DNA of 64,000 bases. It comes from Lachnospiraceae bacterium (GTDB lineage: Bacteria > Bacillota > Clostridia > Lachnospirales > Lachnospiraceae). The notes under the pieces were generated by a model that saw only the letters and a list, made by a program, of their open reading frames with translations, had not been told where the DNA came from and did no database searches. This document shows positions 8,149-14,671 of the stretch, piece by piece. The stretch spans positions 186,933 to 250,932 of the forward strand of contig JAAUZJ010000010.1 in NCBI GenBank assembly GCA_014804695.1, written 5' to 3'. How positions within the stretch are numbered: position 1 is the stretch's first letter; each line of letters starts with the position of its first letter. Both the position numbers and the translations under genes were made by a program.

Positions 8149-9546
8149 TTATTCGTAAACAAAGTCATTATCTTCTACAGTCTGTGCGTCCAGTACAATG
8201 TAGTCATACACATTAAGCCCATACATGGTATTTGACTTTACGATTGAGTATTCGTCGTTTTTATAGAGTATAATAATCTGTTTAAAATCAGCATAGCCTT
8301 TATTTATGTTGTATACGCCCTGTAAAGAGCCCATTCTGCTTATGGCATACTTTTCTGTCGATTCGGGCTTGATAATGTAATTACCGCTTCTAAGTACCGA
8401 ATCATCGAGATAATATTCATCATCCGTTTCCTCATAGATGGTAGTTTCTATAAATTCGGTAGTAATATTGCCTTCTTCGTCGTAAGTTTCAAGCAGTACG
8501 CCGTAAGCTCCGCGGTTTCCACCCTTTGTAACATAATCTTTTGGAACGATATAGAATTCTTTCTCAACAATTGAAGAATTCGGAATCTTAAGTCCGGTTT
8601 CATCCTCTAATAGAAGTTCTATATCTATAAAACGTTCTGTGCAGAAAGTTATCATGGAGTTGGTAAAAGTAAGCGATACAAAGGTATCTCCGTCCACATT
8701 TGTAAAGGCATCCACCTTTCCCCAAGACGTATACTGGTTTTTGAGAAATCTTACTTCGATATATTCTTCTTTGACTAATTCTTCAGCAAAAGCTGCGCTT
8801 TCAACCTGAATGACAATCGACCAGTCTTCGTCGGTAGATAACTTATAGACAGGATCTCCGGCGGCTACCAGTTCGTTATTGATAAGATGATTCTTCTGAT
8901 AATTATTCTGGTCAAAATACTCTTTATTCATATCCTGAAGCGTAAGTTCCTCATATCCGTCTGTGGAATATATGACGATTCCGCTCTCTTTTGCATTATA
9001 ATAATTTATTAACGCTGTGTTGGAAGTATTGTTGAGATCATTGGCATTTTGAAGTACATTATAATTTGCAAGCTTTATAACCGTTCCTTGTACATTGTAT
9101 TTAAAGTTGTATATATCAGAGAAGTTAGTTCTGTCAAATCCATGCGAAAAAGACTCAATTTCAGTTTTTAACTCGGAAAGATCTTTATCCGAAAGGGAAT
9201 TCTCTCCTGTTTCACTGGTTTTAACATAATCAGCAAGTCTGCCGGTTTCATCGATTGTATAGACCAGATTACCGACCGCAACCCGCTCACCTTCCCTTGC
9301 ATAGTAATTGGTATATCCCGCATTTGTAGAGGTAACAATTTTTTCGTTGCGAAGGGCAATTCCTTTATAAATATTGTTAGAAGAAAGTGCACCCTCCTTA
9401 ACTTCATATCCTACGATCTTCTCGGTTGAAAAATACATAAAGATGCAGATAACAATATAAATAAAAATTACAGCAAAAATAATCATACCAATATTGATAT
9501 TGAGCGGCCGTCTGTATTTTGTTACTTTATTTCTGCTATTTGCCAA
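8149..9546 (-). CDS. HlyD-like membrane-anchored protein of the sepF cluster
   Basis: Conserved clostridial protein with one N-terminal membrane helix (about residues 16-38) and a long extracytoplasmic region of beta-rich, barrel-sandwich/HlyD-like character; function unknown. The longer frame begins with a TTG at 9564, but that segment contains the ribosome site GAAGGAG itself. The TTG at 9546 (ANSRNKVTKYRRPLN) lies 8 nt after it and is chosen (465 aa). Its place next to yggS-sepF suggests an envelope or division role. No exporter ATPase or permease adjoins it. Its leader contains three hairpins (9566-9661). Confidence 0.6.
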   Translation of the reverse strand: MANSRNKVTKYRRPLNINIGMIIFAVIFIYIVICIFMYFSTEKIVGYEVKEGALSSNNIYKGIALRNEKIVTSTNAGYTNYYAREGERVAVGNLVYTIDETGRLADYVKTSETGENSLSDKDLSELKTEIESFSHGFDRTNFSDIYNFKYNVQGTVIKLANYNVLQNANDLNNTSNTALINYYNAKESGIVIYSTDGYEELTLQDMNKEYFDQNNYQKNHLINNELVAAGDPVYKLSTDEDWSIVIQVESAAFAEELVKEEYIEVRFLKNQYTSWGKVDAFTNVDGDTFVSLTFTNSMITFCTERFIDIELLLEDETGLKIPNSSIVEKEFYIVPKDYVTKGGNRGAYGVLLETYDEEGNITTEFIETTIYEETDDEYYLDDSVLRSGNYIIKPESTEKYAISRMGSLQGVYNINKGYADFKQIIILYKNDEYSIVKSNTMYGLNVYDYIVLDAQTVEDNDFVYE

Positions 9547-9565
9547 AATATATTCTCCTTCCAAA

Positions 9566-9589
9566 AAGTCAGGCTAGATAGCCTGACTT
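9566..9589 (-). terminator. Terminator-like hairpin at the HlyD-like gene leader
   Basis: Minus-strand AAGTCAGGCTA and TAGCCTGACTT pair fully around a 2-nt gap and are followed by TTTTT. It sits only a few bases before the GAAGGAG ribosome site of the HlyD-like gene, so it could stop transcription or shape initiation there. It is nearly the same sequence as the hairpin at 9638-9661. Confidence 0.65.
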
Positions 9590-9616
9590 GCAAGAATTTG
9601 CTCTGCAAATTCTCGC
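9590..9616 (-). promoter_or_regulatory. Central hairpin between two matching terminators
   Basis: GCGAGAATTTGC and GCAAATTCTTGC form a 12-bp stem with one wobble and a 3-nt loop. It lies between two near-identical terminator hairpins in the leader of the HlyD-like gene. Alternative pairing among the three is possible, as in attenuators, but no ligand or regulator is identified. Confidence 0.4.
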
Positions 9617-9637
9617 GGACTTTCTTATTCTATAAAA

Positions 9638-9661
9638 AAGTCAGGCCAGACAGCCTGACTT
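9638..9661 (-). terminator. Intrinsic terminator after the P-loop gene
   Basis: Minus-strand AAGTCAGGCTG and CCTGACTT stem with a short loop, followed by TTTTTTA. It lies 49 bp after the stop of the small P-loop gene. It repeats the 9566-9589 hairpin with compensating changes in the loop-proximal bases. Confidence 0.75.
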
Positions 9662-9709
9662 ATATATTATGTAAACTACTTTTTGTTAAACAGAAAACTA
9701 AAATGATTT

Positions 9710-10129
9710 CTACAAAGAAACAACTACTTTACTCTTAACATTTTCCGGGAGCTCATTCTCATCAACAGAAACACTGAGAATGAAATCTACGTTGAAATTC
9801 TTGCTTATTGCCTCTAACTTATCTACAACAGCTCCAATATTCTGTACTTCCAGACATGCTATTTTCAAAAAGCTGTCAAAATACATCTGCTGTAAGTCAT
9901 GGTCCTGGGATATAATACCACTGATGAAGCCTACAAATTCATCACTGTTGCTAATCATATAATCAGCTACATTAATCAACCTGATCTTATTGTTAAGTTC
10001 AAACATATGCTTTGTACTCTTGTCGAGGTAAACTACATTACCTGCAATAGTTTTTACTTCCGTATTTACTTTATCCAATAACTGCTTTGTCTTACCTTTG
10101 CCTTCCCTGCCTACGATTAATTGAACCAT
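9710..10129 (-). CDS. Small P-loop protein of unknown function
   Basis: A 139-aa protein with a perfect Walker A motif at its extreme N-terminus (residues 7-14, GREGKGKT). The rest alternates hydrophobic strands and helices and ends near a strand (VVVSL). No convincing Walker B aspartate or further ATPase motifs follow, so it is much shorter than normal AAA or RecA-like ATPases. The start is supported by TTTAGGAGGG 9 nt before the ATG. A good promoter lies at 10168-10196 and a terminator at 9638-9661, so it can be monocistronic. I do not recognise a specific function; similar proteins are sometimes loosely labelled PilT-like. Confidence 0.75.
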   Translation of the reverse strand: MVQLIVGREGKGKTKQLLDKVNTEVKTIAGNVVYLDKSTKHMFELNNKIRLINVADYMISNSDEFVGFISGIISQDHDLQQMYFDSFLKIACLEVQNIGAVVDKLEAISKNFNVDFILSVSVDENELPENVKSKVVVSL

Positions 10130-10167
10130 TATTGTAAACCCTCCTAAAGTAAAATGATCATGTAAAT

Positions 10168-10196
10168 ATTATAAGTGAAAATGCACAAAAAAACAA
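10168..10196 (-). promoter_or_regulatory. Sigma-A-type promoter for the P-loop gene
   Basis: Minus strand TTGTTT, 17-nt spacer, TATAAT, about 38 bp before the ATG at 10129. It begins just after the dacF stop at 10209, consistent with an operon boundary there. Confidence 0.6.
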
Positions 10197-10208
10197 CTAA
10201 AAAGTAAT

Positions 10209-11177
10209 TTATTTAACCGCTTTTAATAAATCCGTCATTTTTTCATATAATTCCTGCGTACTGGCGCAGTTTAATATGACTGATATATAGGGATTTCCAC
10301 TGCTGTTTCTGGATAAAAGAATCAGACAATGACCGGCTGCGTTTGTTGTACCGGTCTTACCGCCTATAACCGTAATATTGTCAGGTGCGGTATAATCGCC
10401 TCTTATAAACAGATTGGTAGTGTTTGTCTCAAATGTTTTATTTGAACCGTCACTTGCCACGTAGGTTGTGCTGTAACTTGGCATCTGGATAATTTCGTTA
10501 AACAGATCATACTTAAGAGCTTCCGCAAAAATCAGGTATAAGTCATATGCGGTAATATAGTGTCCGTCCTGCGTCAGTCCGTTAGGATTCATAAAATTAC
10601 AGTTGGTTGCACCAAGAGAACGTGCTTCCGCATTCATCATATCCGTAAAGCCCTCAACCGTTCCGCCTACACCCTCGGCAATAAGCACCGCAACATCGTT
10701 AGCGGAATACATTAACAGAATATGAAGTGCCTGATCAAGCGTCATGGAATCTCCGGGCTTTATGCCGCAAAGCACCGCTCCCGATTCGGTGATCATTACA
10801 TTCTGCGAAGCTGTAAGCACCTGATCCGGTGAAGCATTTTTAAGCGCCACAAGCGCAGTCATGATTTTTGTAAGGCTTGCGGGATGCATCTGTTTATTGA
10901 TATTTTTGGCATACAAGGTTTGTTGACCATTCAAGTCAAACAATGCAGCTGCCCCAACGTCCGTAAGCGAAGTATCCGGATTTGAAATATCTTTATCAGC
11001 AACGCATAAATCGGCCGCAAACGGCTTCGTAGTCTGTACATCGGATGTCGGCACAAGTTTAAAGCTGCTGACCTGATAACTGCTGTCATACGGCATTTCA
11101 TAAGCCGGTGCACCACAGCCTGTAACAGTGAGAAGCAAAATTGAAGATATTAAAAGTACGCATATGAACTTTTTCAT
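10209..11177 (-). CDS. dacF: D-alanyl-D-alanine carboxypeptidase, DacF-type lipoprotein
   Basis: Low-molecular-weight penicillin-binding protein that trims the terminal D-Ala from peptidoglycan stem peptides. From the chosen start the protein is 322 aa with a lipoprotein signal (LTVTGC, lipid cysteine C21). Active-site motifs are S101-K104 (PASLTKIMTA), S158-N160 (YSAND) and K274-T-G (GGKTGTTNAAG). A first ATG at 11189 lies only 1 nt from GGAG. The ATG at 11177 has GGAG-N13, identical to the layout before mutS and gltX, so it is preferred. It sits beyond mgsA and repeat R2a. Confidence 0.9.
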   Translation of the reverse strand: MKKFICVLLISSILLLTVTGCGAPAYEMPYDSSYQVSSFKLVPTSDVQTTKPFAADLCVADKDISNPDTSLTDVGAAALFDLNGQQTLYAKNINKQMHPASLTKIMTALVALKNASPDQVLTASQNVMITESGAVLCGIKPGDSMTLDQALHILLMYSANDVAVLIAEGVGGTVEGFTDMMNAEARSLGATNCNFMNPNGLTQDGHYITAYDLYLIFAEALKYDLFNEIIQMPSYSTTYVASDGSNKTFETNTTNLFIRGDYTAPDNITVIGGKTGTTNAAGHCLILLSRNSSGNPYISVILNCASTQELYEKMTDLLKAVK

Positions 11178-11186
11178 TCCAATAAC

Positions 11187-11264
11187 CATGCTCCTTTCTC
11201 AACCCGCGATGTTTGTGCCTGATATCAGCACAAACTCGCAATAGAAAAATCTCTGATTTTTCTA
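11187..11264 (-). repeat. R2 double hairpin, copy a (mgsA-dacF)
   Basis: In transcription order: hairpin B at 11264-11242 (arms TAGAAAAAT and ATTTTTCTA), then hairpin A at 11239-11206 (arms GCGAGTTTGTGC and GCACAAACATCGC), then GAGAAAGGAGCATGGTTATT leading into dacF. The mgsA stop codon TAG is the first arm of hairpin B. The same arrangement occurs before mutS, gltX and ruvB. Confidence 0.65.
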
Positions 11265-11657
11265 TTTATACATCTCACGCCACTCTAGATCTCCTCTGTC
11301 AAGCGATTTAATTAGAAGCTCCGCGGATGCAAGATTACTTGCAAGCGGAATATTATATACATCACACAGGCGCATAATATTGTTAATATCCGGCTCATGC
11401 GACTTAGGATTTAAAGGATCACGTAAAAATATACATAAATCAATCTGATTGTGCTCAATCTGAGCGCCAATCTGCTGTTCCCCTCCAAGGTGTCCGGCAA
11501 GATATTTATGAATGGAAAGATTTGTTACTTCCTCAATTAATCTTCCGGTAGTGCCTGTAGCATATAAATCGTGTCTGCTTAAAATTCCCCTATACGCAAT
11601 ACAGAAATTCTGCATAAGTTTTTTCTTTGCATCATGTGCAATTAGTGCAATATTCAT
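11262..11657 (-). CDS. mgsA: Methylglyoxal synthase
   Basis: Converts dihydroxyacetone phosphate to methylglyoxal plus phosphate, a phosphate-sparing bypass of lower glycolysis. Motifs include IALIAHDAKK at the N-terminus, GTTGRL (phosphate binding), GHLGGEQQIGA and LCIFLRDP. Length 131 aa is normal. It closes the mre-min-rodA run, 41 bp after rodA; rodA-mgsA adjacency is common in Clostridia. Its stop codon lies inside repeat R2a. Confidence 0.95.
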   Translation of the reverse strand: MNIALIAHDAKKKLMQNFCIAYRGILSRHDLYATGTTGRLIEEVTNLSIHKYLAGHLGGEQQIGAQIEHNQIDLCIFLRDPLNPKSHEPDINNIMRLCDVYNIPLASNLASAELLIKSLDRGDLEWREMYK

Positions 11658-11698
11658 GTTTTTGACCCCTCTGCATTATATTATTAGCTGTTACTGGG

Positions 11699-12802
11699 TT
11701 ATTTTTTGCATTGCAGGCGCACATTCAGTACGAAACCGATTCCTATATATGAACTTACCAAAGACGTAAGTCCATAGCTGACAAAAGGAAGCGGAATACC
11801 TGTATTAGGACTTGCACCTGTAGCAACCGCGATATTCAAAATTCCTTGAAAACCGATAAGCGCCCCCACGCTTGTTGCTATAATTGTCCCCGCTAAATCT
11901 TTTGACCTCCTTGCTACCATAATACATTCAAATGAAATTAAAATCAATATAACAATTACACTACATCCTCCGACAAAACCGAATTCTTCTCCGATAACCG
12001 CATAAATAAAGTCAGTTTCCGGCTCAGAAATAAAATTTCCGTTTTTTACCGAGCTGATTTCATTGGTCTTATAACCTTTGCCGTATAATTGTCCGGAACC
12101 GATAGCCATTTCTGAATTGAGCTGCTGATAGGCTTCCGCGTTGGCATACTCTTCCGGATGCAGCCACGCAAGGATTCTGTTTTGCTGGAATGGCTCAATC
12201 AGTGTCTGGTCCGGCTGTATGATCAACGTAAATGCTATGATAAGCGTTGGAATTCCTATAGCAAGAGCTGTAATTATATACTTCCAGCCGATTCCGCCTA
12301 TATACATTATAACACAAAATACGACTGTCATGATTATACTTGTCGACATATCCGGCTGTTTATAAATTAAAAGGAGCGGAAATGCAAATAACACCATACA
12401 TATAATAATAAATCTTAAATCATTCATACTGTTTTGATGCCTCATAATAAGCTGTGCAAAAAAAAGTATGAGCAGAATCTTGGCTGTTTCCGAGGGCTGA
12501 AACTGGATACTGAAAATATTGAGCCAGCGCTGCGCACCACCGGCGTCTACGCCAATTTGGGCAACCAGTATTAAAAGGATTATATTTACCACATATAATA
12601 TCCAGTAAAAGCGCAGAATAACAGAGTAATCAAAAAGCGAAATTACAATCATTAAGAAAAAACCAAATACAAAACCGGCAAGCTGCCTCGTCTGAAGGGA
12701 TTCTTTTGCACTGCCTATTGCAAGTATGCCTATAACAGTGAGCACAACAACAAGTATAATAAGTTTGAAGTCATAATCCCTGATACGATACTGCCTTATC
12801 AT
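11699..12802 (-). CDS. rodA: RodA, SEDS peptidoglycan glycosyltransferase of elongation
   Basis: Polytopic SEDS-family enzyme (about 10 helices, 367 aa) that polymerises lipid II during lateral wall growth with PBP2. Visible SEDS signatures are WLNIFSIQFQPSETAK, the DFIYAVIGEEFG segment and the C-terminal GIPLPFVSYGLTSLVS. It follows minE in a run headed by mreBCD and PBP2, which supports the elongation role over FtsW or SpoVE. Confidence 0.92.
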   Translation of the reverse strand: MIRQYRIRDYDFKLIILVVVLTVIGILAIGSAKESLQTRQLAGFVFGFFLMIVISLFDYSVILRFYWILYVVNIILLILVAQIGVDAGGAQRWLNIFSIQFQPSETAKILLILFFAQLIMRHQNSMNDLRFIIICMVLFAFPLLLIYKQPDMSTSIIMTVVFCVIMYIGGIGWKYIITALAIGIPTLIIAFTLIIQPDQTLIEPFQQNRILAWLHPEEYANAEAYQQLNSEMAIGSGQLYGKGYKTNEISSVKNGNFISEPETDFIYAVIGEEFGFVGGCSVIVILILISFECIMVARRSKDLAGTIIATSVGALIGFQGILNIAVATGASPNTGIPLPFVSYGLTSLVSSYIGIGFVLNVRLQCKK

Positions 12803-12829
12803 GTGTTTCTCCTTTCTCAGATTGATACG

Positions 12830-13099
12830 CTATTGTTTTAAGTCCAAAATCGGAATGTTGGCATAAAGTGTGGGATTTTTCAGTGCTCTGCCCTTAGAGC
12901 TTGTCTTGGTGATCTGAATTTCCATACTTTTAGTATCTATCTTCATATACTTTGATATTACCTTTGCAATATCGTTTTTAATCATTTCCATCATTTCCGG
13001 TGAACAGTTTACCCTGTCGGAAATAAGTAATATCTTAAGCCTGTCTTTGGCTATTTCCCTTGAGCTTTTTCTTTTTAATATATTTTTTAACAATTCCAC
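12830..13099 (-). CDS. minE: Cell division topological specificity factor MinE
   Basis: 89-aa activator of the MinD ATPase. The N-terminal helix region RKSSREIAKDRLKILLISDR contains the MinD-contact segment; the C-terminal half has the dimerisation strands (KIDTKSMEIQITK). It lies 6 bp after minD in the order minC-minD-minE, as in Clostridia that carry an oscillating Min system. Confidence 0.95.
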   Translation of the reverse strand: MELLKNILKRKSSREIAKDRLKILLISDRVNCSPEMMEMIKNDIAKVISKYMKIDTKSMEIQITKTSSKGRALKNPTLYANIPILDLKQ

Positions 13100-13105
13100 T
13101 ACCCC

Positions 13106-13897
13106 CTAACTCCGATGAAAAATACCGGATATCCTGGTCCAGAAAGAAATGCCTCTCTCGAAATCAATAAAAGGTACTTCCTTTCCGTTTACCCTGTGAC
13201 AGATATTCTGGTATGCTTCTCCGGCAAGAGTGTTGCTTCCTACAACCGGTTCGCCCTGGTTAGTTGCTATTACGACATTTTCATCATCGGGTACCAAACC
13301 GATAAGCGGAATTGAGAGTATATCCACTACGTCATCAGAGGACATCATATCGCCTCTTTTGATCATGTCAAAGCGGATTCTGTTAATTATAAGGTCTATC
13401 TTCCCAATTTCATTAGCCTCTAACAGTCCTATAATGCGGTCTGCATCACGAATTGATGAAACCTCGGGGGTAGTTACGACTAACGCCCTGTCCGCGCCTG
13501 CAATGGCGTTTTGAAAGCCCTGTTCAATTCCTGCGGGACAGTCTAAAATAATGTAGTCGAACTGGTCTCTTAAGTGTGTTATCATTTTTACCATCTGTGC
13601 GGGATTGACCGCACTTTTATCTCTGGTCTGTGCTGATGGCAATAAGAATAACGTAGGATAACGTTTATCTCTGACCAAAGCCTGTTTGATCCGGCAGTTT
13701 CCCTCTACCACATCCACCAGATTATAGACTATCCTGCTCTCTAAACCCATAACTACATCAAGGTTGCGCAGCCCTATATCGGTGTCAATTAAAAGAACTT
13801 TTTTGCCCATAGCAGCAAGACCTGTACCGACGTTTGCTGAAGTAGTGGTCTTTCCTACTCCGCCTTTACCTGATGTGACGACAATTACTTCACTCAT
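13106..13897 (-). CDS. minD: Septum site-determining ATPase MinD
   Basis: Deviant Walker A ATPase that binds the membrane as a dimer, recruits MinC and is released by MinE. The deviant Walker A is residues 10-17 (GKGGVGKT). TDIGLRNLDVVMGLE and the VVTTPEVSSIRDADR stretch are MinD signatures. The C-terminal tail (FIDFERGISFWTRISGIF) looks like the amphipathic membrane helix. The frame is open to 13912, but GGGAGG sits 7 nt before the ATG at 13897, giving 263 aa. Confidence 0.96.
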   Translation of the reverse strand: MSEVIVVTSGKGGVGKTTTSANVGTGLAAMGKKVLLIDTDIGLRNLDVVMGLESRIVYNLVDVVEGNCRIKQALVRDKRYPTLFLLPSAQTRDKSAVNPAQMVKMITHLRDQFDYIILDCPAGIEQGFQNAIAGADRALVVTTPEVSSIRDADRIIGLLEANEIGKIDLIINRIRFDMIKRGDMMSSDDVVDILSIPLIGLVPDDENVVIATNQGEPVVGSNTLAGEAYQNICHRVNGKEVPFIDFERGISFWTRISGIFHRS

Positions 13898-13955
13898 GCT
13901 TAAACCTCCCAAAAATGAAATCGTTACCGTCCACTGAGGTATTTGCCCTTTAACG

Positions 13956-14636
13956 CTAGATAGGTAAATTACTCAGCAATTCTTTGGTAATGGCATCCAC
14001 AATAACCTGACCGTCTTTTACATAAGCAATTTTGGGATGAACCTTTGGTTTGATCGACCACTTGCTATGTTTCTCTGAAGTTTTATATTTGAATTCACCT
14101 ATTTTAAGTCTTTCAGGTGACATTTCAAGCGCTACAACAAAATGCCCGTCAAGGCCGCTGCCTCCGGCATAAGCCTGTCCAAATAAGCCGCCAATAATAA
14201 TAATATCCTTCTTGGAAATTATGCAGGCGCCCGGATATACATCGCCAAGCACTATTATACTGTTGTCTGTTTCTAAAATTTGTCCGTCCTTTAGATTTCC
14301 CTTATAGAACTGACCTGCATTTTCAAGTTCATTCTGATGAAAGGCAAGCTGTTCTAAGGCGCGGACATAGTTTTGGTTGGATTCTTCATCCGTACCGATT
14401 ATACACACTATGTTCAAAGACGAATTATTGGTGATAGTATTTACGATAATCCGTTCTTCTTCTTCGGTAAGTTTTCTGCCTCCAAAAGAGATTCCCATTT
14501 TTGCATCCTTGAAAAAATGCGCAGATTCTCTGAATTTAAGCGCAATCTCTCCTAATAGATCATCGAAGTCCATTTCTTCATCCAAATAAAGAGATATACC
14601 ATTGTGGAAACTTTTTATTATAACCGGATTTTTCAT
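13956..14636 (-). CDS. minC: Septum site-determining protein MinC
   Basis: Inhibitor of FtsZ polymerisation away from midcell. The N-terminal FtsZ-inhibiting domain (about 1-105) contains FHNGISLYLDEEMDFDDLL. The C-terminal beta-helical MinD-binding domain contains GQILETDNSIIVLGDVYPGA and IIGGLFGQAYAGG. Length 226 aa is normal. It lies between PBP2 and minD. Confidence 0.94.
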   Translation of the reverse strand: MKNPVIIKSFHNGISLYLDEEMDFDDLLGEIALKFRESAHFFKDAKMGISFGGRKLTEEEERIIVNTITNNSSLNIVCIIGTDEESNQNYVRALEQLAFHQNELENAGQFYKGNLKDGQILETDNSIIVLGDVYPGACIISKKDIIIIGGLFGQAYAGGSGLDGHFVVALEMSPERLKIGEFKYKTSEKHSKWSIKPKVHPKIAYVKDGQVIVDAITKELLSNLPI

Positions 14637-14671
14637 AGTGTCTCCTTTGCTTTATCTTGATCAGTTTTATA

